A DNA stretch of 64,000 nt, taken from positions 829,501 to 893,500 of the forward strand of contig NZ_CP106753.1 of the NCBI RefSeq assembly GCF_025642115.1, read 5' to 3'. Made by a program: the position numbers and the translations under genes. Position 1 is the stretch's first letter. Each line of letters opens with the position of its first letter. The notes beneath the pieces are model-generated. The model worked only from the letters and a program-made list of their open reading frames with translations, made no database searches and was not told the origin of the DNA. Shown here one piece after another: positions 37,201 to 50,255 of this stretch. This DNA is from Chitiniphilus purpureus. GTDB lineage: Bacteria > Pseudomonadota > Gammaproteobacteria > Burkholderiales > Chitinibacteraceae.

Positions 37201-40200
37201 CCGCAGGAACGGCTGTTCCTGCAGCACGCCTGGATGGCGGTCGAGGACGCGGGCTATACCCGCGCTGGCCTGCAGGCGGCGGCACAGCACGGCCAACCGG
37301 GCGAGGTGGGCGTCTACGTGGGCGTGATGTACGGCGAGTACCAGCTGTTCGGCGCCGAGGCGAGCCTGCAGGGGCGGCGCCTCGGCGTGCCGGTCAGCTA
37401 CGCCAGCATCGCCAACCGGGTATCGTACCTGCTCAACCTGCACGGCCCGAGCATGACGCTGGACAGCATGTGCTCGTCCTCGCTCACCGCCATCCACCTG
37501 GCATGCCAGGATCTCAGGCTCGGCCGCACCGCGTTGGCGATCGCCGGCGGGGTCAACGTCAGCATCCATCCCAACAAATACCTGATCCTCAGCGCCGGCC
37601 AGTACATCTCGGGTGACGGGCACTGCCAGAGCTTCGGCGAGGGCGGCGACGGCTACATCCCCGGCGAGGGCGTCGGCGTGGTGCTGCTCAAGCGTCTCAG
37701 TGACGCCGAGCGCGACGGCAACCACATCTACGGCGTGATCCGCGCCAGCGCGCTCAACCACGGCGGCAAGACCAACGGCTATTCGGTGCCCAACCCCAAG
37801 GCGCAGGCCGGGGTGATCGACGCCGCGCTGCGCGAGTGCGGCATCGACGCCGGTGACATCAGCTACATCGAGGCGCACGGTACCGGCACCCGGCTGGGCG
37901 ATCCGATCGAGATCGCCGCGCTGTCGCAGGTGTTCCGCCGCCACACCGCGGCGCGCCAGTTCTGTGCGCTCGGCTCGGCCAAGTCCAACATCGGCCACTG
38001 CGAATCGGCGGCCGGCATCGCCGGGCTGACCAAGGTGCTGCTGCAGCTGAAGCACCGGCAGATCGTGCCGTCGCTGCACTCGGCACGGCTCAACCCGCAT
38101 ATCGACTTCGCCAGCACGCCGTTCACCGTCAACCAGACCTTGCGGCCGTGGGATGCCCCGGTGCGCGACGGCCGCACGCTGCCGCGCATTGCCGGCATCT
38201 CGTCGTTCGGTGCCGGCGGCTCCAATGCGCACCTGATCGTCGAGGAATACACGCCACCGCAGGCCGCACCCGCCGGCCCGCAGGAAGCGATGCTGATCCC
38301 GCTGTCGGCGCGTACCGCACCGCAACTGGCGCAGAAGGCCGCCGAACTTGCCGCCTTCCTTGCCGATCATCCCGATCTGAGCCTGGCGGCCGTCGCCTAC
38401 ACGCTGCAACTGGGGCGCGAAGCGATGGACTGCCGGCTTGCGCTGGTGGCCCAGACGCTGGACGGACTGACCCGGCAACTGCAGGCCTGGGCGCGCGGCG
38501 AGCGCGAGCTGGACGATTGCTTCCACGGGCAGGCCGACGCGGGCGACGGGGTGTCGTTGCTCAGCCAGGACGAGGACATGCAGGAGGCGATCGGCAAGTG
38601 GATCGAGCGCCGCAAGCTGTCCAGGCTTGCCGAGCTGTGGGTGCGCGGCCTCGCGCTCGATTGGCAGCGCCTTCATGCCGGCCGGCCGGGGCTGCTCGTC
38701 AGCCTGCCGGCCTATCCCTTCGCCCGCGAGCGCTACTGGATCGGCCGGAGTGCGGGCTCGGCCGCCGGCCGCGCACCTGCGCTGCATCCGCTGCTGCATG
38801 CCAACACCTCGGACTTCTTCGCGCAACGCTATGCCTCGGTCTTCAGCGGCACCGAATTCTTCTTCAGCGACCACCGGGTCAGCCTTGCCGGCGCCGCGCC
38901 GCAGCGCATGCTGCCGGGCGTGGCCTGCCTGGAGCTGGCGCGCGCCGCCGTCGAACTGGCGCTGCCCGGCACGGCGGGCGGGCGGCAGCTGGCGATACGT
39001 CATCTGGCCTGGGCGCAGCCGGTGCTCGGCGACGGTGGTGCCCGGTTGCGGATCGCGCTGACGCCGCATGGCGAAAGCGTCGTCGATTTCGAAGTGCGCG
39101 GCGCGGATGGGGATGATGGCCCGCTGCATTGCCAGGGACAGGTGACGCTGGACGAGGCGCCGCCCCCGGCCGCGCTCGACCTTGCCGTGCTGCGGGCGCG
39201 GATGACGCGCGGCGCGCTGGCGCCGGCTGCGCTCTATCAGGCGTTCGCGGCGCTTGGCATCCACTACGGTCCGGCGCTGCGTGGCGTGGTGGGGCTCGAA
39301 CGCGGGCAGGACGAAGTGCTGGCCACGCTGGCCCTGCCGGCGGCGGCGCCCGCCGAGGGCTACGTGCTGCACCCGGCGCTGCTCGACAGCGCGCTGCAGG
39401 CCACGCTGGGCCTGCTCGCCGATCCGGCGCAGCCGTTGCAGGCGCCGGCGGTGCCGTTCGCACTGGATGCCGCGGTGCTGGCCGCGCCATGCACGCCGCG
39501 GCTGCTGGCCTGGGTGCGCTACGCCGACGGCACCGGGCACGCCCTGCGCCGGATCGATATCGACCTGTGCGACGAGGACGGCCGTGTCTGTGTGGCGTTG
39601 CGCGGGCTGGCGCTGCGCACCGCGGCACAGCCGACGGCGCCATCGCTGCTGCTGGCCTGCCCGCAGTGGCAGGTGCCGGCGGCGCCTGACCTGCCGATGC
39701 CGGCCTGCGGGCGGCATCAGGTGCTGCTGTGCGGGCTGCCGTGGCTGGATCTGGCGCGGCTGCGTGCGGCATTGCCCGGCATCGACGCCGAATGCCTCGC
39801 ACCGGCGGGCACGCCGGACGCCGCCGAGCGCTACCGGCTGGCCGCGCTGGCCTGCTTCGAGCAACTGCGCGCACAGCCGGGCCACACGCCCGGCCAACGG
39901 ATGCTGTTCCAGCTGGTAGCGGTGGACGACGGCGACGCGGCGCTGCTGGCCGGCTTGGCCGGGCTGATCGACAGCGCGCGGCTGGAGCACCCGGCGCTGA
40001 TCGGCCAACTGGTGCTGATCGGGCGCGACGACGATGAGGCGGTGCTGGCCCAGGCGCTGCGTGCGGCGCAGGCGCACTGGGGCGACACCCTCATCCAGGC
40101 CGCGGCCGGCGTGCCGCGGGTGCGGCGCTGGCAGCCGGCGGCCGTGGCCGAAAGCATGCCGTGGCGCGACGACGGGGTGTATCTGATCACCGGCGGGCTG

Positions 40201-43200
40201 GGCGGGCTGGGCATGCTGTTCGCCGCCGAGATCGTCGCACGCACGCCTGACGCCACCGTGGTGCTGACCGGGCGCGCCGAGCTGTCCACCGAGCGCCGTG
40301 CCGGGCTGGACGCCTGGTGCGCGGCACGCGGGCTGGCACCGGGGCGGCTTGCCTATCACCGGCTCGACCTGGAGGACCTGGGTGCGGTCGAGGCGCTGGT
40401 GGCCGACCTCATGGGCCGCCACGGCCGGTTGACCGGCGTGCTGCACAGCGCCGGCATGCTGCGCGACAGCCTGATCGTCAACAAGCGCGCCGAGGATTTC
40501 GCGCAGGTGTTGGCGCCCAAGGTGCGCGGCACGCTCAACCTCGATCTGGCGACACAGCACACGCCGCTCGATTTCATGGTGCTGTTCTCGTCGCTGGCCG
40601 CGGCGCTCGGCAATGTCGGGCAGGCCGACTACGCGGCGGCCAACGGCTTCATGGATGCGTTCGCCGGCCATCGCAACCGGCTCGCCGCCACCGGCCTAAG
40701 GCAAGGCCGGACACTGTCGGTTGGCTGGCCACTGTGGCAGGACGGCGGCATGCAGCTGGATGACGCGGCGTTGCAGGCGCTGGCCGACGCCGCCGGCATG
40801 ACGCCGCTGGCCACCGCCAGCGGCATGCGTGCCTTCGGCGCGGCCCTGGCGCTGGACGCCGATCACGTGCTGGTGGCCCAAGGCGATGCGGTGCGGCTGC
40901 AGCGCGCGCTGGCGCGCCGACATGCCCCTGCCGCCGCGGCGCCGCCGTCCGTGCCGGCAGCGGCGTCCGCGGGGGCGCAGGCCGACGTCGCACAGCTGCA
41001 TGCCGGGCTGCAGCGCTATCTGATCGAGACCCTGTGCGAGTTGCTGCGGATGCCGGCGCATGAGGTCGACGCCAGGGCGCCGCTGGAAAAGTACGGCATG
41101 GATTCGGTGCTGGCGATGAAGCTGACGCAGGCGCTGGAGCGCCGCTTCGGTTCGCTGTCCAAGACGCTGTTCTTCGAGTACCAGACCATCGCCGCACTGG
41201 CGCGTCATCTGGCCGAGGCCTTCCCCGGCATCGCGCGCGAACTGGCCGGGGCGGCGGCGCCCGCCGTGCCGCTGCCGCCGGCGCCGCGTGCGTTGCCGGC
41301 CAGGCTGCGTCTGGCCGCGCCGACCCGCGCGGTGGACGACGGCATCGCCATCATCGGGCTGGCGGGCCGCTATCCGCAGGCACCTGATCTGGCGACGTTC
41401 TGGCGCAACCTCGCCGCAGGGCGCGATTGCATCACCGAGATCCCGCCGGCCCGCTGGGACCATGCACCACTGTTCGACCCGGCGCGCAACCAGCCGGGCA
41501 AGAGCTACAGCAAGTGGGGCGGCTTCCTGGACGGCGTGGACGCGTTCGACCCGCTGTTCTTCAACATCTCGCCCAAGGAGGCCGAGCTGATCGACCCGCA
41601 GGAGCGCCTGTTCATCGAGACGGCCTGGGAGGCGATCGAGGATGCGGGCTACGGCAAGGCGGCCCTGGCCCGCCACCGCGTCGGCGTCTATGTCGGCGCG
41701 ATGTGGGGCCAGTACGAACTGTATGGCGCCACGCCCGTCGCGGGCGGCGTGCCCAGCTCATCGTTCGCTTCGATCGCCAACCGCGTCTCGTACTTCTTCG
41801 ACTTCCAGGGACCGAGCCTGGCGCTCGACACCATGTGTTCCTCGTCGCTGACCGCCATCCACCTGGCGTGCGAGGCGCTGCGCGGCGGTGCGGCCGACGT
41901 GGCGCTGGCCGGCGGGGTCAACGTGTCGATCCATCCGCACAAATACCTGAGCCTGAGCCAGGGCAACTTCGCCTCCACCGACGGGCGCTGCCGCAGCTTC
42001 GGCGAGGGCGGCGACGGCTACGTGCCGGGCGAGGGCGTGGGTGCGGTGCTGCTCAAGCCGTTGCAACGCGCGCTCGACGACGGCGACGTCATCCATGCCG
42101 TGATCAAGGCCAGCGCCATCAACCACGGCGGCAAGACCAACGGCTATACCGTGCCCAATCCGGTGGCGCAGGCGGCGCTGATCCGCGAGGCGCTCGAACG
42201 CGCTGCCATCGATCCGGCCGGCATCGGCTATATCGAGACCCACGGCACCGGCACGGCGCTGGGCGATCCGATCGAGATCACGGGCCTGGCGCGTGCCTTC
42301 GACGGCGCCGACGGCGGCTGGCACTGCGCCATCGGTTCGGTCAAATCCAACATCGGCCACCTGGAGGCGGCGGCCGGCATCGCCGCGCTGACCAAGGTGC
42401 TGCTGCAACTGCGGCATGGACAGCTGGTGCCGTCGCTGCACGCCGAACGGCTCAATCCGCATATCGATTTCGGGCCTACCCCGTTCCGGGTGCAACGCAC
42501 GCTGGCCGACTGGCCGCAGCCGGCCGGGCAACCGCGCCGCGCCGCGATCAGCTCGTTCGGCGCCGGCGGCGCCAATGCCCACCTGATCGTCGAGGAATAC
42601 CGCAGCGCGTCCCCGGTCGCAGCGGCGCCCGCCCGGCCCGAGCTGTTTGTGCTGTCGGCCAGAAGCCGCGCCGCGTTGCTGGCCTATGCCGAGCGGATGG
42701 CGGCCTGCCTTGCCGATACGACGGCGCCGCTCTCCGATATCGCATTCACGGCGCAGGTCGGCCGCACCCCGCTGCCGCTGCGGCTGGCGGTGATCGCCGA
42801 CGATGCGGCGGCATTGCGCGGAACGCTGCGGCAGTGGCTGCAGCAGGTGCGCACAGGGATGGACGCAGCGCTGCCGCAAGGGGTGTACGACGGCGGGGCA
42901 CGGCCGGCGCGGCCGGTGGCGGTGGACGACGCGGCGGTGGGGCGCCTGCTGGCACAGCGCGATCTGGCAGGGCTGGCCGAGTGCTGGGTTGCCGGCGGCG
43001 AGATCGACTTCGCGCAGCTGGCGCGCGAGACGCGCCCCCGGCGCACTGCGCTGCCCACCTATCCATTCGAGCGCGAGCGCTACTGGCTCGACACCCGGCC
43101 CCTGGCCGCGCCGCCTGCACCGGGGCAACTGGTCTACTACCGCGAGCGCTGGCAGTCCGCCATGCCGGCCGGCACCGGCAGCGATCCGGGCGCGGCCGGT

Positions 43201-46200
43201 CCGTTGTGGTGCCTGGGCGCCGATGAGGCGCTGCTGGCCGAGGCGACACGGCGCACCGGCGCGCCGGTGGTCGTGGTGCACTATGCCGCTGGCTACCGGC
43301 GGCTCGGTCCATATACCTACTGCGTCGATCCGGCGTCCGAGGATGATTTCGCCGCGCTGCTTGCGGATCTCGGGGGGGTGTTGCCGGCCGCCATCGTGCA
43401 GGCCGTGCCCGATACCGGGGCGCTTGCCGTGCGGCTCGACCGCGGCGTGTTCGCGTTGCATGCACTGTGCCGGACGCTGATCCGGCACCAGCCGCGCCAA
43501 CCGATCCGTATCGTGGCGCTGGGCTCGTCGGCACTGGACGGGCAGGGCGCGCTGCATCGCGGGCTGGCGGGCTACCTGGGCAGCCTGGCGCTCGAACACC
43601 CGCGTTTCGCATGGAAGGTGCTGGCCGTCGACGCGGGTGGTAGCGCGGCGCAGACGGCACGCGCCGCGCTCGACGAGCTGTGCGAGGCCGACTGGCACGA
43701 CGGCGAGGTGCGCATCGCCCCCGCCGCATCGGCACCGCGCCGCGAACTGCGCTGGATCGAGCGCTACACGCCGGCGCAAGATGACCTTGGCGCTGCGCTC
43801 AAGCACGGCGGCGTCTACCTGGTCACCGGCGGGCTGGGTGGATTGGGCTACCAGCTGGGCCTGCACCTGGCGCATCGCTATCGCGCGCGGCTGGTGCTGA
43901 GCGGGCGCTCCGGGCTGGACGCCCGGTTGCAGGCAAGGCTGGACGAATTGCGCCGCCACGGTGGCGAGCCGGTCTATCTGCAGGCCGACGTGGCCGACGC
44001 GGCCCAGGCCGAGATGCTGGTGCGCGAGGCCACGGCGCGTTTCGGCCGGCTTGACGGCGTGATCCACGCCGCAGGGGTGCATCGCGACGCCTACATCCTG
44101 AACAAGACCCGCGCCGAGATGGTGGACGTGCTCGCCGCCAAGGTGGCCGGCACGCTCAACCTGGACCGGGCGACGCAGGCGACGGACCTCGATCTTTTCG
44201 TGCTGTTCTCGTCGGTGGCCGGCGCGCTCGGCAATCCCGGGCAGGCCGACTATGGCTACGCCAACCGCTTCCTGGATGCGTTTGCGCAGGCGCGGCAGGC
44301 GCAGGTGGCGGCGGGGGCGCGCAGCGGCAGGACGCTGTCGATCGGCTGGCCGTTCTGGGCGGAAGGCGGGATGCGCATCGCGCCGGACGATCTGGCGCGG
44401 ATGGCGCAGCGCACCGGCATGGCCGCGCTGCCCAGTGCCGAGGGCCTGGTGGCCTGGGAAACGCTGCTGCGCGCCCCCGAGGCGCATGGCATCGTGCTGT
44501 ATGGCGAGCCGGCGCGGATCGCGGCCTACGTGGAGCGCGACGACGCGGGTGCGGCATCGCCGCCGGCGGCGGCGCCGCCGATGGCGCCGGCATCGCTGCA
44601 CCAGGCGGCCGAGCACTACCTGAAGGCGCTGCTCGGCGCCGAGATCAGGCTGGCGGTCGAGCGCATCGACGCCGAGGCGCGGTTCGACGACTTCGGCGTC
44701 GATTCGATGATGGTCGGCCGCATCAATGCCCGGCTGGAGCAGGACCTGGGCGAGCTGCCCAAGACGCTGCTCTACGAATACGCCACCATCGCCGAGCTGG
44801 CCGGCTATCTGGCCCGGGAGGCCCGGCCGGCGCTGGTGCGGCATCTGGGCGATGCCGGGCAGCCGGCGGCCGCGCCGCAACCCGCGGCACCAGCCCCATC
44901 CGCCGCGGTGGCCGTGGCGGTGCCCACCGACGCGCTGCCGCCGCACGAGGACATCGCCATCATCGGCCTGCACGGCCACTTCCCCGGTGCCGAATCGCTG
45001 GAACAGTACTGGCGCAACCTGAGCGAGGGGCGCGACCTCGTCACCCGCGTGCCGGACAGCCGCTGGGACGCGGACGCGTTCTTCGACCCGGACCCCGAGC
45101 AGGCGCGGCAGGGCAAGATCTACTGCCAGTGGGGCGGCTTCCTGGAGGACGTGGACAAGTTCGACGCCGCGTTCTTCGGCATCGCGCCCGACGAGGCGCG
45201 CCTGATCGACCCGCAGGAGCGGTTGTTCATCCAGTCGGTCTGGGCGGCGATCGAAGACGCCGGCTACACCCGCGACAGCCTGAAGAGACGCTATCCCAAG
45301 GCCCGCAGCGCCGACGTGGGCGTGTTCGTCGGCGTGACCACCAACTCCTATCAGCTGCTGGGTTCGCAGACCGCGCAAGGCAGCGTGCAGGCGCCGGGCT
45401 CGCTGCCGTGGTCCATCGCCAACCGGGTGTCGTACTTCTTCGACTTCCAGGGCCCCAGCATGCCGGTGGACACCGCCTGCTCGTCGTCGCTGGTGGCGAT
45501 CCACTTCGCGTGCGAGAGCCTGAAGCAGCAGGAATGCCAGGTGGCCATCGCCGGCGGGGTCAATCTGTATCTGCATCCGGCCAAGTACCAGTCGCTGTGC
45601 CGCCGCGGCATGCTGGCGCTGGACGGCAAGTGCCGCAGCTTCGGCGACGGCGACGACGGCTTCATCCCGGGCGAGGGCGTCGGTGCGCTGGTGCTCAAGC
45701 CGCTGTCGCGCGCGATCGCCGAGCGCGACCACATCTACGGTGTGCTGGCCGCCAGCGTGTGCGAGCACAGCGGCCGCTCCAACGGCTATGCCGCGCCCAA
45801 TCCCAATTCGCAGGCGCGCCTGATCGAGCAGGCGCTGGACAAGGCGGGAGTCGATGCCGAATCCATCGGCTATGTCGAAGGGCACGGCACCGGCACGCAG
45901 CTGGGCGACAGCCTGGAGGTGGTGTCGATGACGCAGGCGTTCCGCAAGCACACGCAAAAGCGGCGCTACTGTCCGCTGGGCGCGGTGAAGGCCAACGTCG
46001 GGCACGCCGAGTCGGCGGCCGGCATCGCCGGGGTGGCCAAGATCCTGTTGCAGTTCAAGCACCGGCAGATCGCGCCGACCATCCACTCCGAACAGGTCAA
46101 CCCCAACATCGATTTCGAGAACTCGCCGTTCTACCTGCAGCACGCGCTCACGCCCTGGCCCGCGCAGTCGGGCGTGCCGCGCCGCGCGCTGATCAATTCC

Positions 46201-47658
46201 TTCGGCGCGGGCGGCGTCAACGCCTGCCTGATCCTGCAGGAATACGTGGCACCGGCGGCAACCGGCGAGCCGGCGGCCGGGCCGCAGCTGATCGTGCTGT
46301 CGGCACGCGATGACGCGCGGCTGCGGCACAGCGCGGCACAGTTGCAGGCGCACCTGGTGGCGCAGCCCGGTATCGATCTGGCGCGGCTGGCCTACACGCT
46401 GCAGGCCGGTCGCGAAGCGATGGCGCAGCGGCTGGCGGTGGTGGTGCCGGATGGCGCGGCATTGCTGGCGGCGCTGGCCTCGTTTGCCGCTGGCGAAGCG
46501 GTACCGGGCATGCTGCTGGGCCGCGTCGAGCCCCACCGTGCCCGGAGCGCGTCGCGGCAGGACGAGCGCGCCCAGATGAAGACGCTGTTCGTGCAGGACG
46601 CGCTGGAGGCGCTGGCGCAGCGCTGGGTGGCAGGGGTTGAGATCGACTGGGACGACTGCCACGGTGCGCATCACCCCGCCCGGCTGCCGCTGCCCACCTA
46701 TCCGTTCGCCAAGGAGCGCTACTGGGTGTCCGACATGCCGGTGCCGCCTGCAGTGACCCCCGCGGCGGCCGCGCGCCTGCATCCGCTGGTCGACGGCAAT
46801 GTCTCCACGCTGCACCAGGTGCGCTTCGCCTCGTTGCTGGCGGGCTCCGAGTACTACGGGCGCGACCACCAGGTAAACGGCGCACCGCTGTTCCCGGGCG
46901 CAGGCTTCCTCGAGATCGCCTGCGTGGTCGGGGCCATCGCCGGCGAAGCACCGGTGGCGCGTATCGAGGACATCGTCTGGGCGCAGCCGCTCAGGCTGGA
47001 CGCCTCGCCCCGCCAGATCATGACCCTGCTCAAGCCCGATGGCGCCCAGGCGCAGTACGCCATCGTGTCGTTCGACGACGAGAACGAGCGCGTGCTGCAC
47101 GCGGAAGGGCGGCTGTGCTACGGCGCGGCCGGCATCGCAGAGCCGGCCTGCCAACCCGAGGTGCTGATGCAACGCGCCCACACGGTGCACCCCGGGGCCG
47201 CGTGCTACCGGCAACTGGCCGGGCTCGGCCTGCACTATGGGCCGGCGTTCCAGAGCATCGAGGCGCTGCACGTCGGCGAGGGGTTCGCGCTCTCGCGGCT
47301 GCGGCTGCCGGCGCTGCTGCAGCCGGGGTTCGAGCAGTACGTGCTGCATCCGTGCCTGATCGATGGCGCGCTGCAGACCGTGCTCGGCATGGCCGCAGGC
47401 GCCGATCCCGACACCGCCTACCTGCCGTTCGCGCTGGACCGGGTGCACATCCTGCGGCCGCTGCCGCAGGCCTGCTACGCCTGGGTCACGCCTGTCGGTA
47501 CCCAATCGATGGCGCCGCAGCTCAGGCAGTTCGATATCCGGCTGTTGAGCGACAGCGGCGAGGTGCTGGTGAAGCTGGAGAACTTCTGCGTACGCGCGGT
47601 GCCGGGGACGGCGCTTTCGCAGCCGCGCGAAACCGGGCAACCGGCGGTGATGCAGTGA
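34225..47658 (+). CDS. Trans-AT polyketide synthase, protein 3 (modules 7b-10)
   Basis: A 4477-residue PKS: docking-DH-KR-ACP / KS-DH-KR-ACP / KS-KR-ACP / KS-DH. KS Cys codons are at 37471, 41836 and 45478. All three DHs keep His (34435, 38872, 46867) and the Asp of DxALQ. All three KRs keep TGGLGGLG and Tyr (36217, 40630, 44251). No AT is present. The N terminus ([15 protein letters not shown]) resembles the docking helices of proteins 1 and 2. The start at 34225 has only a weak ribosome site. The protein stops soon after the last DH, with no KR, ACP, docking-like helix or thioesterase, and the next gene is a convergent, unrelated one. The assembly line is therefore not complete in the window, or is completed by genes placed upstream. 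Confidence 0.95.
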   Translation: MIDFVEYIVAELKSARLSRQDALDLIRQFSGRGRDGAAPPLHPLLHRNASDLARQRYAASFGGDEFFLDGHRVATGSGAPLPVLPGVAYLEMARAALVDALPGHGGTDAVQLSDVVWLKPLVVDARTEVFIELRPAGDGVADTPVEFEIRSLAGQGEELHCRGLAAFAGEAPPPLDLPALGRRMQAGELDAQAVYAVYHRMGMRFGPAHQPVARVLRGEGEALARLALPTAVAGTLEAFTLHPSLLDGALQAALGLVGDPGALPQQPSLPFALDTLRVYAGCRPQMYAWVRRVGGSGAVARLDITLCDEAGRVCAVLQGFASRTLGTAEPRAAVPQQATHGLVLATPCWRAAALPDTAAAAPVQQQVLLCGLDRLLAPLRQQLPGGQVDVVPQGPDDPAGNFTAAALHCFETVRTLSAGKGGPVLLQLVVPDTPQARLLLGLSGLLKSATLEHPALRAQLLLVDPATDPATLAGWLAAEAGTGAPLVRRGAQAREVPGWQPLAETVPPLAFREGGVYLVTGGLGGLGGLFAAEILRRTVQARVILTGRAAPSAKTRRRLAALAADADVSRLAYLPLQLTDAAAVAALVRQIEAGYGRLDGILHCAGMIADKLIARKKPAEVAQVLAPKVAGTVHLDLASRHLDLDFLALFSSGAALMGNVGQADYAAANGFLDRYAHYRNELAARGERRGLTLSIDWPLWQEGGMPMPQPVLDAMRAATGMQPLGTASGMAAFQRSLAAGQPQTVVIEGELAAIRRTLFSDGATAPAPVATAPAQAIVAAPAQLAGQTRDYLRRQFAGLFKLPYQKVDAAAPLEKYGIDSILAMDLTRQLEKTFGALSKTLFFEYQTIDELTGYFLREHAAALEGLFHTAAPAQSAGPVPPAPAPVRSRLARAPQPSPQPQPAPHAEPIAIVGLSGRYPEARDLAAFWDNLRAGRDCIVEVPASRWDWRDYYSTDRSTPGAHYSKWGGFIDGVDEFDPLFFNIPPVDAELLDPQERLFLQHAWMAVEDAGYTRAGLQAAAQHGQPGEVGVYVGVMYGEYQLFGAEASLQGRRLGVPVSYASIANRVSYLLNLHGPSMTLDSMCSSSLTAIHLACQDLRLGRTALAIAGGVNVSIHPNKYLILSAGQYISGDGHCQSFGEGGDGYIPGEGVGVVLLKRLSDAERDGNHIYGVIRASALNHGGKTNGYSVPNPKAQAGVIDAALRECGIDAGDISYIEAHGTGTRLGDPIEIAALSQVFRRHTAARQFCALGSAKSNIGHCESAAGIAGLTKVLLQLKHRQIVPSLHSARLNPHIDFASTPFTVNQTLRPWDAPVRDGRTLPRIAGISSFGAGGSNAHLIVEEYTPPQAAPAGPQEAMLIPLSARTAPQLAQKAAELAAFLADHPDLSLAAVAYTLQLGREAMDCRLALVAQTLDGLTRQLQAWARGERELDDCFHGQADAGDGVSLLSQDEDMQEAIGKWIERRKLSRLAELWVRGLALDWQRLHAGRPGLLVSLPAYPFARERYWIGRSAGSAAGRAPALHPLLHANTSDFFAQRYASVFSGTEFFFSDHRVSLAGAAPQRMLPGVACLELARAAVELALPGTAGGRQLAIRHLAWAQPVLGDGGARLRIALTPHGESVVDFEVRGADGDDGPLHCQGQVTLDEAPPPAALDLAVLRARMTRGALAPAALYQAFAALGIHYGPALRGVVGLERGQDEVLATLALPAAAPAEGYVLHPALLDSALQATLGLLADPAQPLQAPAVPFALDAAVLAAPCTPRLLAWVRYADGTGHALRRIDIDLCDEDGRVCVALRGLALRTAAQPTAPSLLLACPQWQVPAAPDLPMPACGRHQVLLCGLPWLDLARLRAALPGIDAECLAPAGTPDAAERYRLAALACFEQLRAQPGHTPGQRMLFQLVAVDDGDAALLAGLAGLIDSARLEHPALIGQLVLIGRDDDEAVLAQALRAAQAHWGDTLIQAAAGVPRVRRWQPAAVAESMPWRDDGVYLITGGLGGLGMLFAAEIVARTPDATVVLTGRAELSTERRAGLDAWCAARGLAPGRLAYHRLDLEDLGAVEALVADLMGRHGRLTGVLHSAGMLRDSLIVNKRAEDFAQVLAPKVRGTLNLDLATQHTPLDFMVLFSSLAAALGNVGQADYAAANGFMDAFAGHRNRLAATGLRQGRTLSVGWPLWQDGGMQLDDAALQALADAAGMTPLATASGMRAFGAALALDADHVLVAQGDAVRLQRALARRHAPAAAAPPSVPAAASAGAQADVAQLHAGLQRYLIETLCELLRMPAHEVDARAPLEKYGMDSVLAMKLTQALERRFGSLSKTLFFEYQTIAALARHLAEAFPGIARELAGAAAPAVPLPPAPRALPARLRLAAPTRAVDDGIAIIGLAGRYPQAPDLATFWRNLAAGRDCITEIPPARWDHAPLFDPARNQPGKSYSKWGGFLDGVDAFDPLFFNISPKEAELIDPQERLFIETAWEAIEDAGYGKAALARHRVGVYVGAMWGQYELYGATPVAGGVPSSSFASIANRVSYFFDFQGPSLALDTMCSSSLTAIHLACEALRGGAADVALAGGVNVSIHPHKYLSLSQGNFASTDGRCRSFGEGGDGYVPGEGVGAVLLKPLQRALDDGDVIHAVIKASAINHGGKTNGYTVPNPVAQAALIREALERAAIDPAGIGYIETHGTGTALGDPIEITGLARAFDGADGGWHCAIGSVKSNIGHLEAAAGIAALTKVLLQLRHGQLVPSLHAERLNPHIDFGPTPFRVQRTLADWPQPAGQPRRAAISSFGAGGANAHLIVEEYRSASPVAAAPARPELFVLSARSRAALLAYAERMAACLADTTAPLSDIAFTAQVGRTPLPLRLAVIADDAAALRGTLRQWLQQVRTGMDAALPQGVYDGGARPARPVAVDDAAVGRLLAQRDLAGLAECWVAGGEIDFAQLARETRPRRTALPTYPFERERYWLDTRPLAAPPAPGQLVYYRERWQSAMPAGTGSDPGAAGPLWCLGADEALLAEATRRTGAPVVVVHYAAGYRRLGPYTYCVDPASEDDFAALLADLGGVLPAAIVQAVPDTGALAVRLDRGVFALHALCRTLIRHQPRQPIRIVALGSSALDGQGALHRGLAGYLGSLALEHPRFAWKVLAVDAGGSAAQTARAALDELCEADWHDGEVRIAPAASAPRRELRWIERYTPAQDDLGAALKHGGVYLVTGGLGGLGYQLGLHLAHRYRARLVLSGRSGLDARLQARLDELRRHGGEPVYLQADVADAAQAEMLVREATARFGRLDGVIHAAGVHRDAYILNKTRAEMVDVLAAKVAGTLNLDRATQATDLDLFVLFSSVAGALGNPGQADYGYANRFLDAFAQARQAQVAAGARSGRTLSIGWPFWAEGGMRIAPDDLARMAQRTGMAALPSAEGLVAWETLLRAPEAHGIVLYGEPARIAAYVERDDAGAASPPAAAPPMAPASLHQAAEHYLKALLGAEIRLAVERIDAEARFDDFGVDSMMVGRINARLEQDLGELPKTLLYEYATIAELAGYLAREARPALVRHLGDAGQPAAAPQPAAPAPSAAVAVAVPTDALPPHEDIAIIGLHGHFPGAESLEQYWRNLSEGRDLVTRVPDSRWDADAFFDPDPEQARQGKIYCQWGGFLEDVDKFDAAFFGIAPDEARLIDPQERLFIQSVWAAIEDAGYTRDSLKRRYPKARSADVGVFVGVTTNSYQLLGSQTAQGSVQAPGSLPWSIANRVSYFFDFQGPSMPVDTACSSSLVAIHFACESLKQQECQVAIAGGVNLYLHPAKYQSLCRRGMLALDGKCRSFGDGDDGFIPGEGVGALVLKPLSRAIAERDHIYGVLAASVCEHSGRSNGYAAPNPNSQARLIEQALDKAGVDAESIGYVEGHGTGTQLGDSLEVVSMTQAFRKHTQKRRYCPLGAVKANVGHAESAAGIAGVAKILLQFKHRQIAPTIHSEQVNPNIDFENSPFYLQHALTPWPAQSGVPRRALINSFGAGGVNACLILQEYVAPAATGEPAAGPQLIVLSARDDARLRHSAAQLQAHLVAQPGIDLARLAYTLQAGREAMAQRLAVVVPDGAALLAALASFAAGEAVPGMLLGRVEPHRARSASRQDERAQMKTLFVQDALEALAQRWVAGVEIDWDDCHGAHHPARLPLPTYPFAKERYWVSDMPVPPAVTPAAAARLHPLVDGNVSTLHQVRFASLLAGSEYYGRDHQVNGAPLFPGAGFLEIACVVGAIAGEAPVARIEDIVWAQPLRLDASPRQIMTLLKPDGAQAQYAIVSFDDENERVLHAEGRLCYGAAGIAEPACQPEVLMQRAHTVHPGAACYRQLAGLGLHYGPAFQSIEALHVGEGFALSRLRLPALLQPGFEQYVLHPCLIDGALQTVLGMAAGADPDTAYLPFALDRVHILRPLPQACYAWVTPVGTQSMAPQLRQFDIRLLSDSGEVLVKLENFCVRAVPGTALSQPRETGQPAVMQ
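36946..41230 (+). other. PKS module 8: KS8-DH-KR-ACP
   Basis: KS8 (about 36946-38250) has its Cys at 37471 in DSMCSSS. Large parts of its DNA are almost identical to KS2. The DH (about 38776-39620) is intact (SDHRVSL...LPG, His at 38872; YGPAL; LLDSALQ). The KR (about 39700-40900) has its Tyr at 40630 and the ACP its Ser at 41104 (YGMDSV). Expected product: a second consecutive double bond, giving a diene with module 7. Confidence 0.87.
41338..44850 (+). other. PKS module 9: KS9-KR-ACP
   Basis: KS9 (about 41338-42610, Cys at 41836 in [15 protein letters not shown]) is followed directly by a complete KR (about 43126-44530) with its own structural half, TGGLGGLG and Tyr at 44251 (ADYGYAN). No DH fold was seen. 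The ACP Ser is at 44704 (FGVDSM). This is the only module in the window with no DH or DH remnant. Expected product: a retained beta-hydroxyl. Confidence 0.86.
44947..47630 (+). other. PKS module 10, incomplete: KS10-DH
   Basis: KS10 (about 44947-46245, Cys at 45478 in DTACSSS) differs from the others: its first His motif reads EGHGTGT, the second GHAESAAG, and the conserved NAH near its end is NAC. It sits after the hydroxyl-forming module 9. The DH (about 46780-47630) is intact (RDHQVNG...FPG with His at 46867, YGPAF at about 47228, LIDGALQ with Asp at 47362). The matching KR and ACP are absent. Confidence 0.85.
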
Positions 47659-47758
47659 GCGATCGGGTGCGGCTGCCGCTACCGCATCCGGTCGCTCCGG
47701 CTCCACGCAGTGCCCTGGATCGGGCCGCTGCCGGGTGCCCGCTCCGTGCCTGCCACCC

Positions 47759-47785
47759 AAAACAAAACCCGGCCGGGGCCGGGTT
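47759..47785 (-). terminator. Intrinsic terminator of the SYLF gene
   Basis: AACCCGGCC-GG-GGCCGGGTT forms a perfect 9-bp stem. Read on the minus strand it is followed by TTTGTTT (plus-strand A-rich 47759-47767), as expected for termination of the leftward SYLF gene. It also lies about 110 bases after the PKS stop but has no T run in that direction. Confidence 0.8.
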
Positions 47786-47805
47786 GGCGGGAGGGGGACG
47801 GGGCG

Positions 47806-48441
47806 TCATTTGCCCTGGTTGAGTTCCTTGTCCCGGAAGTACTTGCTGCCCGCCACGGTGACCTCGGCGGTCAGACCGTGCTCGGTGAACTGGTAGGCAT
47901 AGACCTTGGGGGCGATCAGCGCGGCGCCGGCAATGGCGCCGCCGGTGTCGCCCGCCTTGGCCGCTGCCGTGCCCTGGCCCTCGAACACCCAGCCCTTGTT
48001 CACGAACTTGTCGTAGGTGGCCTTGTCGGTGAACACCAGCACCAGCCGGGAGTTCTTGGCACCCAGCCCGAGACCGGCCTTGGCCTGCGCCACGCCCATG
48101 AAGGTCTCCTTGCCGCCGCTCACCGCCACGCCTTCGCCGCCGCCGGCGCCCAGGAACAGCACCTGCACGCTGCCGGTGTTGAACACCGCGTAGCCTGCCG
48201 CCTTCTGGATCTGTTCCTTCGCCTGCGGATGCTTGCCGTAGATCTCGTTCAGCGATTCCCGTGCCATGGCACGGATTGCCGCGCGCCGCTCGGCGGGCGA
48301 CTTCTTGTTCTGGTTGGCCTGCTGCGCGTTGGTCTTGGTGTCGCCGTCGGCCTGCTCGGGCGCGGTCTCGCCGGTGGCATGGACCGGCATGCCGAGGATC
48401 AACGCCAGCGTGCCGGCGGCCATCAGTGCTTTGGTGAACAT
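47806..48441 (-). CDS. SYLF (YSC84-type) lipid-binding domain protein, exported
   Basis: A 211-residue protein with a Sec signal peptide (MFTKALMAAGTLALILG, likely cut after VHA), a charged low-complexity stretch and a C-terminal SYLF domain. Recognisable features are YAVFNTGSVQVLFLGAGGGEGVAV, MGVAQAKAGLGLGAK and the closing AGSKYFRDKELN. SYLF domains bind phosphoinositides in eukaryotes; the role of bacterial members is poorly defined and periplasmic or envelope-associated. AGGAGAG lies a few bases upstream of the start. It points toward the PKS cluster and is separated from it by a terminator, so it marks the right boundary of the cluster and is unlikely to belong to it. Confidence 0.85.
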   Translation of the reverse strand: MFTKALMAAGTLALILGMPVHATGETAPEQADGDTKTNAQQANQNKKSPAERRAAIRAMARESLNEIYGKHPQAKEQIQKAAGYAVFNTGSVQVLFLGAGGGEGVAVSGGKETFMGVAQAKAGLGLGAKNSRLVLVFTDKATYDKFVNKGWVFEGQGTAAAKAGDTGGAIAGAALIAPKVYAYQFTEHGLTAEVTVAGSKYFRDKELNQGK

Positions 48442-48609
48442 GGTGCATCTCTCCTATGGGTCCCGATACCCGTCTAACTTAATCCGGCATGCCAGAAGCC
48501 GCTGTAGGACAGCGCAGCACAACACTGTCAGCGGGAGGCGCAAAGCAGGGCCGGCCGTTCGCGCCATCGGGCTCGGCAACCGGCGGCGCTTTGGTTATCA
48601 TCCGGTTTC
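48442..48609. promoter_or_regulatory. Divergent promoter region between SYLF gene and ahcY
   Basis: No gene is visible in this stretch. On the plus strand a good -10 hexamer, TATCAT, lies at 48596-48601. Initiation about seven bases later would fall at the first base of the SAH riboswitch (48610), which supports it as the ahcY promoter; no convincing -35 was found. The SYLF promoter should lie on the other strand, but no clear one was seen. Confidence 0.5.
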
Positions 48610-48693
48610 AGTCCGAGGAGCGTTGCGAGGCGGCATGGCCCCCCAGGCTTGGACTGATCCGGCTGCGGCGTTCGCCGCGGCACAACGACGCTC
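48610..48693 (+). promoter_or_regulatory. S-adenosylhomocysteine (SAH) riboswitch
   Basis: The leader of ahcY matches the SAH riboswitch consensus. P1 pairs AGTCCGAG (48610-48617) with CTTGGACT (48647-48654), and the core reads GAGGAGCGTTGCGAGG and CCAGGCTTGG. A second hairpin, GCTGCGGC-GTTC-GCCGCGGC, occupies 48662-48681. The conserved AACGACGCTC brings ACGCTC (48688-48693) back to pair with GAGCGT (48618-48623) as the pseudoknot. This class senses SAH and raises expression of SAH hydrolase. No terminator follows the aptamer; about 75 bases separate it from the ahcY start. Confidence 0.93.
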
Positions 48694-48767
48694 ACCTGAT
48701 CAACCCGTGCCGGGCACGGGGCGCACAGGTGGGTAGCGCCCTTCCCGGCCACACATGGAGCATTGCC

Positions 48768-50186
<1,419 letters not shown>

Positions 50187-50255
50187 TCCGGGCGGCGCGG
50201 CGCGGGGTGACGAGCCACTCCCGTGCCGTACCTGGCTCGGATCGGGATGCAACGA

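Noticed and set aside
47759..47785. Considered this hairpin as the PKS operon terminator
   Set aside because: The T run lies on the minus strand side only, so it fits the SYLF gene; no convincing plus-strand terminator for the PKS operon was found.
48489..48767. Upstream extension of the ahcY frame to 48489
   Set aside because: It runs through the promoter and SAH riboswitch, has no ribosome site, and AhcY proteins begin near the conserved [10 protein letters not shown] block.
50187..50255. Possible second riboswitch between ahcY and metF
   Set aside because: Only 69 bases, with no match to SAH, SAM or cobalamin aptamer cores.
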